A stretch of DNA of 64,000 nt from Hymenopellis radicata (taxonomy: Eukaryota; Basidiomycota; Agaricomycetes; Agaricales; Physalacriaceae), in assembly GCA_015501595.1 (NCBI GenBank), contig JADNRX010000029.1:221977-285976 (forward strand), given 5' to 3'. Under the pieces are notes generated by a model. The model did no database searches, was not told the DNA's origin, and saw only the letters and a program-made list of their open reading frames with translations. This document shows positions 23,294-33,600 of this stretch, in pieces; positions within the stretch are counted from its first letter, which is position 1, and each line of letters begins with the position of its first letter. The position numbers and the translations under genes were made by a program.

Positions 23294-23585
23294 TTTAGAG
23301 AGAACAGATTATTTATATGCTGACAGTAACTGCGCTGGCTGTTTCCTGGCCGTCCGAGGACTCGGCTACATGGGATGGCCCTGCCTGAACGACATCCTCG
23401 ACGTCGTCGACGTCGACCAGGCGCTCGCGGGGGAATGGTTTAGGAACTGCACCTTGCAGGGCGCTGGTTTGCACCTCGTTTGGTTGTTCTCGGACTCTAG
23501 TGAGTGTGGCCATGGTGGAGGGTCTAGAAGGTAAGAGAGTGGTAAGAGCAGAAGATGAATGTTTACGTAAACGCGTTTGCTCTTG
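23294..23585. promoter_or_regulatory. Divergent intergenic region between UBE3D-like and SAD1/USP39
   Basis: 292 bp separate two head-to-head starts (23293 minus, 23586 plus), so both promoters must lie here or reach into the neighbouring gene. No TATA-like sequence stands out on either strand. Confidence 0.5.
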
Positions 23586-25220
23586 ATGCCCTCCTCCATT
23601 GCTGACACTGACGAACGGCCGTCTAAGAGGACAAAATTACATGTGCCCATTGACGACATCGACGACGACGACGATGATGAGCAGATGGTCGAGGAGCCAG
23701 TGCGCGCGTCGGATCTCTACCTTGACACGGTATTTTCACATTTCTCTGCACCCAACATTACTGACTTGTTACAGATAAACCGCGCCGCTCTTGACTTTGA
23801 TTTCGAGAAAGTGTGCTCGGTATCAACGTCTAATATCAATGTGTATGGCTGCTTGGTCTGCGGCAAATATTTCCAAGGCCGTGGTCGCAGTTCGTATGCG
23901 TACGCCCATTCAATACACGATGACCACCATGTATTCATCAATCTCGAGACAACCAAGGTCTATGTCCTCCCGGACGGCTACCTGGTTTCAGATCCTTCCT
24001 TAGAAGACATTGCATATGTCCTTCGTCCCACATTCATCCAATCCACCATTCCCTCTCCGTCTGCCAAGCTTTCATACGATCTCGCTTCACAGGCATACCT
24101 ACCTGGTTACGTTGGCCTAAACAACATTAAACATAACGACCACATGAATGTCATCATTCACGCTCTCTTGCATGTCCGCCCTCTGCGCGACTTTCTCCTC
24201 TTGACACCTCCCACCGGCACCGAGCTTACGAGGCGATTCGCAACGCTTGCGCGGAAACTCTGGAATCCTCGTCTATTCAAGGCGCAAGTATCCCCTCATG
24301 AGTTTCTCCAAGAGGTGAACCGTGCCAGCGATGGCAAGTTTCGCTTGGAGAAGCAAGGTGATCCTGTCGACTTTCTCAGTTGGCTCTTGAACAAGCTCCA
24401 TAAGGACCTTGGCGGAAAGAAGAAGAAATCGTCCAGTATTGTCTTCGCGACGTTCCAAGGGTCAATGAGGGTTGAAACGCAGCAGGTGCTTGTTCGGACA
24501 GAACTTGACAATAGTACAAAACCGAGATTTGATATCGACCGAGGTGAGCTCCTTCCAAAATAACGAGTGCGCTCTCTAACAGTAAGAATAGAAATCAAGC
24601 GGAATACATCACCTTTTCTGTTCCTATCAATTGACTTGCCGCCGCCGCCACTGTTTCAAGACGCAGTTGAAAAGAATATCATCCCTCAGGTGTCCATTCA
24701 CTCAGTTCTGTCAAAATACGATGGTAAAAGTACCCAGGAGGCGCTCGGAACATTGCGACGCTATCAGGCGGAGTCTCTTCCTTCCTACCTGATTCTCTCG
24801 TACAAACGCTTCACCAAAAACGTTTTTGTGGAAGAAAAAAATCCGACTATTGTCAATTTCCCGCTGCGAGGCCTAGACATGCGAGAATGTGTGTCCTCAT
24901 ATCCTCCCCAATGGCGTTGGCTCACACTCCCTTATTAGACCTGTCGGGTACACATCCACAACCAATATTATATGACCTCGTAGCGAACGTTGTACATGAA
25001 AGTGTTGCAGGGACGACTCGGGACAAGGAAAACACCGTGTGGAAGGTTCATTTACTAGCTGGGGAGCGGTGGTACCAGATACAGGATCTCATTGTAGAAG
25101 AGGTGCGGAAGGAGATGATCTTTTTGGGCGAAACAGTGTTACAGGTACGGCTTAACTCTTATGTTTTAGGCCCACTAACATCCGTATTAGGTCTGGGAAC
25201 GGCGGTCGAATGCGCTTTGA
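23586..25220 (+). CDS. SAD1: Tri-snRNP factor SAD1/USP39 (inactive ubiquitin hydrolase fold)
   Basis: Splicing factor needed for U4/U6.U5 tri-snRNP assembly. The N-terminus is acidic (DDIDDDDDDEQMVEE). A ZnF-UBP follows (VYGCLVCGKYFQGRG, then SSYAYAHSIHDDHHVFINLE) and then a USP-like domain starting GYVGLNNIKHNDHMNVIIHA. In active USPs that motif carries the catalytic Cys; here the position is Asp/His-rich, as in USP39, so no peptidase activity is expected. Later blocks: GDPVDFLSWLLNKLHKDLGG, PSYLILSYKRFTKN and the C-terminal VWKVHLLAGERWYQIQDLIV. The last intron (25146-25192) joins ETVLQ to VWERRSNAL and the stop at 25218-25220; without splicing the frame would run to 25246. ATG 23586 is the first in frame. 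Confidence 0.93.
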
Positions 25221-25359
25221 GCCAAATATGGCATGCTCTACAGTAGTGAATTGGGATTCGTTTGTATTTAAGAGCGTGTCCCATTTGAACAGCTATACAT
25301 CGACTCTAATTAATCATACATAGCTTGTTATTGCCTGTTGAATCAGGCAGAATGCAGCC

Positions 25360-27000
25360 TCAGCACGGTACCTCCACCTCCAAACCCTTCTCCATTAGAA
25401 CTTTCCAGCGACTGTGAAGCTCTCCGTCCTCTTCCCAGTCTGGCTCAACAGACAGGCGAAGAGTCTGGAATGGTGGTATGCTCTCCGAATCGACTGGGCG
25501 GCGTGATTCCAGCATATCCATGAATGCGCCTTCCACATCGTGCCATTCTATATCCGATTTACCCATATCTAAGATCTCTAGATTCCGGACAATGTCATAA
25601 CCATCATCGTCACATCTCCCCAATTCCAGGAACAGGGTGTCCGATTCGATGTAGGCGGCGACGTGAAGTGTTCTGAGAGCTGGCGTACATTTAAGCAGCT
25701 CGCAGAAAGCGCTAGCCACGTCATCGTCAAAATCACCATCCAAACAGTCGACATGCAGCTCTGTGAGCATCGGCGCCGTCTGCGTCGTGAACGTAGGCAT
25801 CGATATGTCTGTGAAGTGTTCGAAGCAGTAGAAGTCTATCCGGAGGAAAGTTAATGCAGGGAACGTAAAGTGTTCGAAGAAAGTCGAGATAGATTCGGAA
25901 CACCATGGAGAGGACGAGGTGATATCGAGCGATTGGAGGGATAGATGTGTGTAGGGTTCAACATGAACGTCGCGAATTTCGTTGTACACGGTAACCCCCA
26001 GGTAGCACGACTGCAGGGAATGTGCAGTCGAGATGAGGGAAACTGCCTGTTGTGTTTTGCCCATTAAATCGAGGTATGTGAGGCCATGCCACGGAAGAGG
26101 AATGTGCGGCCAGGCAATGCCTTCACTTCCATAGACAGTTAACGAAGACAGTTTGTGAGCAAACTGGAACGCAATCCAATTCTGGGTCCAACTTTGCAGG
26201 GACTCCATTTCGTCGGGCCAATCAGTCACCTGGATTCCAACTGACTCCAGGTTCTGAAGAGAACCATGAATGGCGTTCAATGCGCATACGGAATCGTATG
26301 GAACCGACACGCAAAAGTCCAACCAGGTGGACGATGAGGCCATGAGGACTGTCAACAACGGGTGAACAGCAATATTCTTTGTGGATTCCAGGTGAACCTG
26401 GAGGCCTCTTTTCCCGGCGCGGGACAGGTATTTCACTAGGGCACCAAGGTAGCGCAAGTGGTCATCGTACCTATCGAATTGGAGGCGAAGATGCACCCAC
26501 AACTCACTTGCGTTGACGACTATCTGTCTCCATCGGGAACACACGTAAGTCAGCACCCAAGGCATGTTGGATGGATCCAAGGAGTCGAGAGAAGGGTCAT
26601 CCTCGTCCACTGGATCGTGGCCATTGACAAGAAACGTCGACCTGTCGGGTTGGCTGCAGTACAGGAAGATGGTGGAGAGAATTTCCGTAGGGATGCGCCT
26701 GATGGGGTTCAGAAACCTCTTCGAACATGCAATTTCTTGAGAGGCTCTCCCTCGTTCGTCAATGAGCCGGTCTAACGTGGCACGCGTTGTCGCGATCCGT
26801 TGCTCGAGAATCGACATATATGCATCTCCTTCGCGATAGATTCCCTCCAGTCTGATACGCTCCGCGTCATTGGGAGGGACGTTGCAGTTAGTGAGCTCTG
26901 CAACGCGTGAGTCGTCGAGGCCATTGGGCAAGTTCCTTTGATTGGCGTTGTAGCCGCATTGAGGACATCTGAAATCGTGATCAGTGAAATGAGTTTTCAT
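25360..27000 (-). CDS. F-box-like protein of the agaricomycete expansion
   Basis: Single-exon gene of 546 residues. After a short CPQCGYNAN knuckle comes a coiled coil (about 45-90, EQRIATTRATLDRLIDERG), then the F-box-like motif NPIRRIPTEILSTIFLYCS (about 97-115) and a leucine-rich-type C-terminal region with repeats such as LQSLDITSSSPW and LTELHVDCLDGDF. This is the standard layout of the large agaricomycete F-box family, thought to recruit substrates to SCF ubiquitin ligases. The target is not predictable. The N-terminal Met at 27000 may be preceded by another exon, because CPQCG lies so close to it. Confidence 0.85.
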   Translation of the reverse strand: MKTHFTDHDFRCPQCGYNANQRNLPNGLDDSRVAELTNCNVPPNDAERIRLEGIYREGDAYMSILEQRIATTRATLDRLIDERGRASQEIACSKRFLNPIRRIPTEILSTIFLYCSQPDRSTFLVNGHDPVDEDDPSLDSLDPSNMPWVLTYVCSRWRQIVVNASELWVHLRLQFDRYDDHLRYLGALVKYLSRAGKRGLQVHLESTKNIAVHPLLTVLMASSSTWLDFCVSVPYDSVCALNAIHGSLQNLESVGIQVTDWPDEMESLQSWTQNWIAFQFAHKLSSLTVYGSEGIAWPHIPLPWHGLTYLDLMGKTQQAVSLISTAHSLQSCYLGVTVYNEIRDVHVEPYTHLSLQSLDITSSSPWCSESISTFFEHFTFPALTFLRIDFYCFEHFTDISMPTFTTQTAPMLTELHVDCLDGDFDDDVASAFCELLKCTPALRTLHVAAYIESDTLFLELGRCDDDGYDIVRNLEILDMGKSDIEWHDVEGAFMDMLESRRPVDSESIPPFQTLRLSVEPDWEEDGELHSRWKVLMEKGLEVEVPC

Positions 27001-27463
27001 AGAGAACTACACGCCATACCGTGACATTGATTGTAATTTGTGAACGAGCAGTTTCGAAGCAGACGATTATTGGAACGTGTTAACAACGTTGGAAATGTGT
27101 CAAGAAATGTTGGAGATTTTCGGCGGTGCAATCGGCCCGGCCGTGGCCCGATCCTGCGGCAGCATCAACTGTCTTTTTAACGACCAGCATACTCAGTGTT
27201 TCACCAGCGCCCTCAGGGAATCTCGAAAGCTACTCGTTGGCCAGTCATATGCTCGATGCCTCTCTGTGCTATAATCGATATCTCCAATTCCAATTCCGGT
27301 TCAATATTCCATGTTGATCCAAGTCTATCTCCAGTCTATCTCCCTGGCAGGCTACATCAACGCCTATCAACGCCTGCTCGACTTTTCGGAATTAGCTTCA
27401 TCCCTCGACACCCCTGCATCGTATCAGGTCAATGGAACTCGCATTTCCTGATTACACATTCCC
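27001..27463. other. Intergenic, 463 bp
   Basis: Lies between the divergent F-box and hydrolase genes. It has short frames only and a local tandem-like stretch (TATCTCCAGTCTATCTCC, and TACATCAACGCC/TATCAACGCC at 27352-27375). No clear promoter motif. Confidence 0.5.
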
Positions 27464-28612
27464 ATGGCGCCCCTCGAACTCGTCTACAAACAGGTAGACG
27501 GACTTGACCTCTACCTCGATGTCTATGTGCCGAGCTCGGCGACACCGTCAGCTCCTGTCCCAGTCATTTTGTGGTGGCATGGAGGTGGACTGATACAGGT
27601 ATCTTACGCTTCTGACACGGCAAAGTCCCTCTTCATACGATTCTCCCCAGGGAACTCGAAAGGGCTCTTTAGACGTCCCCCAACCCGAACCGCACATGCT
27701 ACGTGCCCCAGATACCCATGGCATATGCATCGTTTCAGCAGATTATCGTTTGGGTGCGCCAATTCTAATCCATCCCCGAGTAAAGCTTTTACTAACTCAC
27801 CAACCAGCTCCTCAAACGCGTATGCCCGGCATCCTTGCTGATTGTGCAGATGCTATGGCCTTCGTACGCTCCGCAGCTTTTAAAGAAGCTACAGGAAGCT
27901 GTGTGGACGCGTCAAGACTCTTCGTAAGTGGAAGCTCTGCTGGAGGCTGGCTCGCCCTATTGGTGAGGACTTCCTCCTTGGAAGTACGCGTTACGTTGCT
28001 GAAAATTGGATCAACTAGACTGGAACTGGGATCGGCTATGCTGCCTGTGGTCTTGAAGCGCCCCCAACGCCCATTGGCATTCTGGCCATATACCCCATAA
28101 CAGACCTCCTACATTCTTTTTGGAACACGAAGCATCGACCAGTGTCCTATCGCTCAGATATCATCTCGCACGAGGAGATGGCGGCATATATGGACCCTTA
28201 CCAGCCCAAAGTCGCCTTCGCATCGTTCCATAGCACTCGGAATATCTTTTACCATTATGTAGGCGACTTCATAAGTCCTAGAAATGTTGTCCAAGTCTCA
28301 CTACTGTTACAGATGGTGCAAGAGGGGATCCTTTCGTCTCTTCTTCTCGACGGAACTGGTGTGTCGCCGTCATCGTTCAGCATCGCAACTTCTCTCGAAG
28401 AATGTCCACCTCCTACGTACATCGTCCACGGGACCATCGATGGGAAAGTACCGTGTAAGCAATCTCAAGATGTCTACGAAGTAATGTCGGGCAAAGGCTG
28501 GAATGTCGTGTATGACGAACGACCTGGACTCGACCATTTGTTTGATCGGTCGCAAGACGAGGAGATGCAGGAAATGTACGCTTTTGTGAAGAAGGTTTTA
28601 GAAAGTAGATGA
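27464..28612 (+). CDS. Alpha/beta hydrolase (HSL-like, abhydrolase_3)
   Basis: Probable carboxylester hydrolase. The oxyanion-hole motif WWHGGGLIQ is in exon 1 (about 27570-27598). After an intron, SADYRLAPQTRMP and DCADAMAFVRSAA lead to the nucleophile elbow VSGSSAGGW (Ser in GSSAGG, about 27930). The acid is probably Asp in YIVHGTIDGKVPC and the base His in LDHLFDRSQ. Length is about 320 residues after about five introns. No signal peptide is seen, so it is probably intracellular; the substrate is unknown. Similar genes are abundant in saprotrophic basidiomycetes. Confidence 0.85.
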
Positions 28613-28768
28613 CACGAAATATACACCATGATCTCCGGGCTTCTCAGCAGGTATCATCACCCTCACGCCTATCATGAATGTCTATCTGACTGTTATCTCC
28701 GAGATAGGTTTTTGGGTGCTGTTATCGAATCGCTTGTCCAATTCGTTTCTGTGGCGGCCTCCGAACCT

Positions 28769-28783
28769 AGATAAAGCTTATCG
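28769..28783. promoter_or_regulatory. Paired GATA-factor sites upstream of DUR3
   Basis: AGATAA and CTTATC face each other across two bases, giving two HGATAR sites on opposite strands about 155 bp before the DUR3 ATG. Known: fungal urea permeases are induced through GATA factors (AreA/Nit2 type) under nitrogen limitation. The sites are seen; the regulation is inferred. Confidence 0.5.
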
Positions 28784-28873
28784 GCGTTGCCCAACCGGGT
28801 TAAATATAGCGCTTCTTGCCGATCCACCTATCTTTTCGTAATGTGATGCAAGAACTCCGCTTCAAAGGAATAG

Positions 28874-28880
28874 TATATAA
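28874..28880 (+). promoter_or_regulatory. TATA box of the DUR3 gene
   Basis: TATATAA lies 61 bp before the ATG at 28935. It argues for the 28935 start over the in-frame 28893 ATG, which sits only 13 bp downstream of it. Confidence 0.6.
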
Positions 28881-28934
28881 GCTGGACACTAGATGTTATA
28901 TCTCGAGTGGACACGAGCCCTTGTTATCGACGCC

Positions 28935-31638
28935 ATGTCTGCCACAGAACTTGCTGCGCGCGCTGAAGTGACCTCTCGTGCTTTCGATGCACCCCTCCCT
29001 CAATCGTATGGCTATGGGATCGTTTTAGGCTTGGGTTTCGCGTTCGCGTTCATACAGGTACTTCATTCGCTATCCCATTCGGTTCATTCGATAGTGACAT
29101 TTTTTGATGAATTATAGTTGGCATTGACATACGTGCAGAGCAGACGTACAGTAAAGCTGACCTCAGAGGAGTTCTCAACTGCTAGTCGATCGTTGAAACC
29201 TGGATTGGTGGCCGTAGGGATCACGAGCGCATGGACTCATGCAACCACGCTCCTCCAGTCATCCGTCGGTGTCTAGTAAGTTCAGCCCCATAGTGCGCAG
29301 CCTGACTGAACATTGCCATATAGTCAGTATGGTGTTTCTGGCGCTTGGTGGTATGCCGCTTCCAGTACGGTCTGCATCGCCATTATGGCTGCTCTTGCCG
29401 CGAAAGTGAAAATGAACGCCAACGGAGCCCAGTACGTTCTCTAATAATTGAAGTCATTTTGTAAATGATGAGACATTTTCTAGCACCTTCCTGGAAATTG
29501 TTGAAACACGTTTTGGAAAGGGAACACATATGGTCTTTGCGTTCTACGCATTTTTGTGTGCACTGTTGACAGGTGCAAACGTGCTGCTAGGAAGCTCAAC
29601 AACGATTCACACTCGTCAGTCGTTTCTTGTATGATAATATTTCCCTTACGCGTCGACAGTGACTGGGATGCCTATCGAAGCCGTCATGTTTCTAACGGTC
29701 ACGTCTATCATCCTCTACGTTCGAAGTGGTGGAGTCAGGGCTTCATTTGTCATGGACTGTACGCACATCGAAGGTTTCCCGGCCGTCTTTCACTGGCACT
29801 GACGACACTCTAGACTTGCATACCATGATCATGTTCATCATCGTCAGTCCTGCGCACGCGCCTAGCTCCATACAGATCTTGATGTTCGATTTCTTTTAGA
29901 TATGGGTGCTCTGCTTCACTGTGTACACCAAAGGTGACGAATTAGGGTCGCCAGGCGCTATCTGGGATATCCTACGTGACGTACCTGTCCTCAAGGCTGG
30001 CAACTTCAAAAACAGCTACTTTACTATGCGATCAAATCAAGGTATCATCTTCGGAGCGAACAACTTGGTGGGCGGCTCGTCAGCAGTGTTTTGCAACCAG
30101 GCGTATTGGCGTATGTTATCGTACTTGAACGTCATAGATTGCTAACTCATTGTACCAGAACGCGCCATCTCATCCTCTCCGAAATCGACGACGAAAGCAT
30201 ACATGCTTGGAGGTCTGACGTGGTTCTCTATTCCTCTGGTTCTGGGGACCGCTCTAGGACTGTCATCACGGGCGCTGACTGGGTTCGAGTCGTATCCGAC
30301 TGTGGGTAATCTTCGAATACAAAAAAATCATCGTTCTGAAGTCCCGCATTTAGTACCCCTACGTTCTGACCACTGCACAACAAAGCTCAGGATTACCAGC
30401 CGCCGCCGCCGCCGTAGCTCTAATGGGCAAAGGCGGCGCTGTCTGCCTCGTACTCATGCTTTTCATGGCTATAACCTCTGCTGTGTCTGCGGAATTAGTC
30501 GCCATCGCTTCCCTTATTTCATATGATGTCTACAGGGTATGTGGGTTGCAGAACTGAGTCAATATGAAGCTGATATTATCTGCGTGAGTAGACTCATTTC
30601 AAACCCAATGCTACGGGAGCACAGATCCTCACAGTTCAGCACTGGAGCACGATTGGTTGGGGTCTGTGGAGCGCCGTTTGGTGTGTTATCCTGTACAGAG
30701 CAGGCGTCACGCTCTCTTGGGTGGTCTATATTCAGGGAGTGTACGTGAAGAATATTCCCTGTCTTCAAACGCGTACTAGGACTTACTGATGGTTTAGAAT
30801 TTTGGGCTCTTCAATGGTCCCTATCTGCCTCACTGTGTGCTGGAGCAAACTCAATAAAGTCGCCGCACTTTCCGGAACCATTGTGGGGTCATTGTGCTCA
30901 CTTACCGCTTGGCTCGTCTCTGCCTACAAGATTTACGGAGAGGTCACAGTTGCCACCACCGGACAGGCGTACGCGACTATTTCTGTTCGTTCGCCCCCGC
31001 GTTCTCTTTTCTGGACTTACTGACTCCGTTCAAGGGATGTGCCACTGCAATCGTCGTGTCTACGTCACTGTCTGTCGGCATTTCGTTGATTTGGCCCGCG
31101 AATTACGATTTCGGTGCCACAAAGAATATCCAAATATTGGACGACGCCCCGTCAACCATAGAAGACTCTGATTCAGACGAAAAGACTGCAGATACGTCTG
31201 AAAAGCGGCTGGACAAGGACGTAGAGGCCGTCGATGTCACAGAGGTCCCCGCTATACCTAATGGACACATTGATCATCTAGATTATGATCTATTGCATCG
31301 CAACTACAGGAATGGATGCATTCTGTCTGCAATCTTCATCTTCATCAATGTGCGTATCTTTCGCTTGTTGAGATTTGGCACTGAGTTTCTTAGATTATCT
31401 TGATCCCGTTTCCATTGTTCTTCTCGGAATACGTATGGTCGCGCAAGTTTTTCACCGCTTACGCTGTCATTACGATGATATGGTGAGTAGCTGGGATTCA
31501 TCTTGTACGTTGTTCTCGTCATGTTGATATATGGTTAGGTCTGTGGGGGCTGGAATAACGTTGATTGTCATGCCCTTGTACGAAGGACGGGGTCAGATAG
31601 CTTATGTTCTACGAGCTGTGTATAGACGGCAGCTTTAG
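28935..31638 (+). CDS. DUR3: Urea active transporter (sodium:solute symporter family)
   Basis: Plasma-membrane proton/urea symporter, also linked to polyamine uptake in yeast. Starts MSATELAARAEVTSRAFDAP, then about 14-15 transmembrane segments spread over about 12 exons. Family blocks: SAWTHATTLLQSSVG, AHTFLEIVETRFG, ANVLLGSSTTIHTLTGM, VRSGGVRASFVMDYLHT, FGANNLVGGSSAVFCNQAYW, SSPKSTTKAYMLGGLTWF, VLMLFMAITSAVSAELVAI, SLISYDVY, WSTIGWGLWSAVW. The intron at 30985-31034 (donor GTTCGT, branch ACTGAC, acceptor CAAG) explains an apparent break in the frame near 30990. The C-terminal loop is acidic (EDSDSDEKTADTSEKR) before two last helices. The stop (31636-31638) lies 66 bp from that of the convergent CBM21 gene. 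Confidence 0.93.
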
Positions 31639-31704
31639 ATTACTCTTCATAAGATAGGATGTTTGTTTTAGTTCTCGAGACTACACACGCACTGCTAGCG
31701 ACCA

Positions 31705-33127
31705 TCATACAAAATTACAGTCGATCAGAGAAGAGCCAGACGATAACCCGAATGACGGCGAATATTTATCCTGCGTGGGCGCGCTAGCGCGAGGGTATCC
31801 GATATCGTGTGTTGATATTATCGCGCACTCTGGCGTGACAGGGCTAGAGTCGTCATCATCACTGTCATCGGAGCTGTAGGACAGAGGTATAAGGGACGCC
31901 GTATAGGGAGTCCATTTGACCTGATACGCCGAGTATGGATGCGGTTCTGCAGTTTTCGCTTCACCGCACTTCTTCCTATGCATGTCTTTCGAAAAACTAT
32001 TGAGCTGACATTCCAACGTAGCGTCAGTTTTCAGGGGTAGCGCAGGAGTTGGTAGCAGGTCACTAACTGTTAAACTTGGTTAAGGCCCAGAAACAGCTGA
32101 TGAGCGGAGGAAACGACAAACCTTGAGAGAAGTGTATACAGTAATTATTGCCCCGATTATTATCCCACCATTCACCGCCTGCCGCTGAAAAGCGCGCCGT
32201 CACATACATAGTGCGTGATGCTAGTGTCAATGTCTGATGGTCTAGGTGAATGCTGAAGTTGAAACGATCCCATTCGCCCGCCACGGACGACTCGGAGGTA
32301 ATAGAAGATGGCAGAGATGACAAGGACGCGGAATAATGACCAACAACTTCGGATCTCGTTTGCCAGTCATCTATAGTGAAAAGTACTGCAACCGCCTTCT
32401 CGTACGCGATATTCCTGATGATGACGCTCCCCTTCATGGTCAATTCCTCCATATGAACATCCTCGATAATGACTTCCTGCGACGGCGAGAAAGCCGGCGA
32501 GGGAATAGGATCTGATTCTGCTGTATTGATGACATAACGTAATGGTATGAGGAAAGAGGTGGGAGGTGGAGGAGGACTAGTGTTTCTCGCTAGTAAGGCG
32601 GAAGCCTCCGCCGATTCGCGAAAGAAACACACAGTCTCCAATTTGGATTCGAAATGGACAGTTTTGGGAGGTGCGGTCGTCTGGGATTCCTCCCGTTCAA
32701 AAGGTTGAGGAGATGGATCGGACGTCCGGCGCCTGTGTACCCCGGGTCGTTCAAGGGAAGGGGAAGGAATTGGAGGGAACGACAAGCGCCTTTTGAACGA
32801 AGATTTCAATGGCTTTCCGTTACTCAAAACGGTAGGTGAGGGGTGGGCTGCATTGGGGGCGCATACTTTTGATGTTTGATTTACGGAGGAGGGCGACTGC
32901 GACTGTGAAGAAAGGGAGTGACGGTCCGTGTCGACGACGAGAAGCGGTCGCGGTGGAGTTGGCAGATTGGAAGGCCGCTCGTCTTCACTATCTATGTCGC
33001 TGAGTCGATCCTGGGACTCAATTGGACTACGCGACGGATATTTATGACGCCCAGTGAATATATCGAACAGATTAGCCTGGTACAGACTCGCAGTTGTACG
33101 GCTAGTGGATGGTGTTGAATAAGGCAT
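31705..33127 (-). CDS. CBM21 protein phosphatase 1 regulatory subunit (GAC1/PPP1R3-like)
   Basis: Glycogen-targeting subunit that brings PP1 to glycogen synthase. The N-terminal third is Ser/Pro-rich. A PP1-docking RVxF-type motif, PPKTVHFESKLETV, sits in the middle of the first exon. The CBM21 domain follows: GSVIIRNIAYEKAVAVLFTI, DDWQTRSEVVGHY, then TMYVTARFSAAGGEWWDNN and GNNYCIHF, all hallmarks of the fold. One intron (about 32063-32120) leads to a second exon with an acidic tail, ending SSGSSLIDCNFV at 31705. Motif order and spacing match PPP1R3/GAC1 proteins. Confidence 0.9.
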
Positions 33128-33600
33128 CGTGATGGCGATAACGAAAAGAAACGAACCTATTGAACGTAAGCCATGCTTTGATATAGTGTTCGTCGTCAGA
33201 ACGCTAAGGTCTAGTCACTTTGAATTCAGTCTCGATCATGATCACTCCCACACTTGGCTCAGGACGCGTCTGGACTCAGCACCACTTTCTACCAAAGATT
33301 GGATTGCAGCGGGTACCGGGGGTTCAAATGGAATTACGTGTCTGCTCCAATATGCCTTGGCTCGAGGTCCCAACGAATACAGAACAACGCAACGCTATAA
33401 TATTGCAGAGGCCTAGGAAGGTCTTAATCCCACCAGTCCGCAAGCCGATGAATAGCAGTAGACTGAATATAACGTTCAGATGATCATCGCGTTCGCTTTT
33501 TATCCGGTGGGAGCTGTGATAACCCTGGCATAGAATTCAAGTGATGAAAGAGAGAACGCGATCACTGGGTCACATGATGAAAACGCCTCTGTCTTAAACC
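33128..33600. promoter_or_regulatory. Divergent intergenic region, CBM21 gene and APC8
   Basis: 473 bp between head-to-head starts (33127 minus, 33601 plus). Frames present are short and featureless. It must supply both promoters; no TATA box is evident. Confidence 0.45.

Noticed and set aside
30940..31040. Apparent frameshift in DUR3
   Set aside because: A 50-nt GT-AG intron (30985-31034) with branch ACTGAC restores the frame, and donor GTTCGT is also used at 4050.
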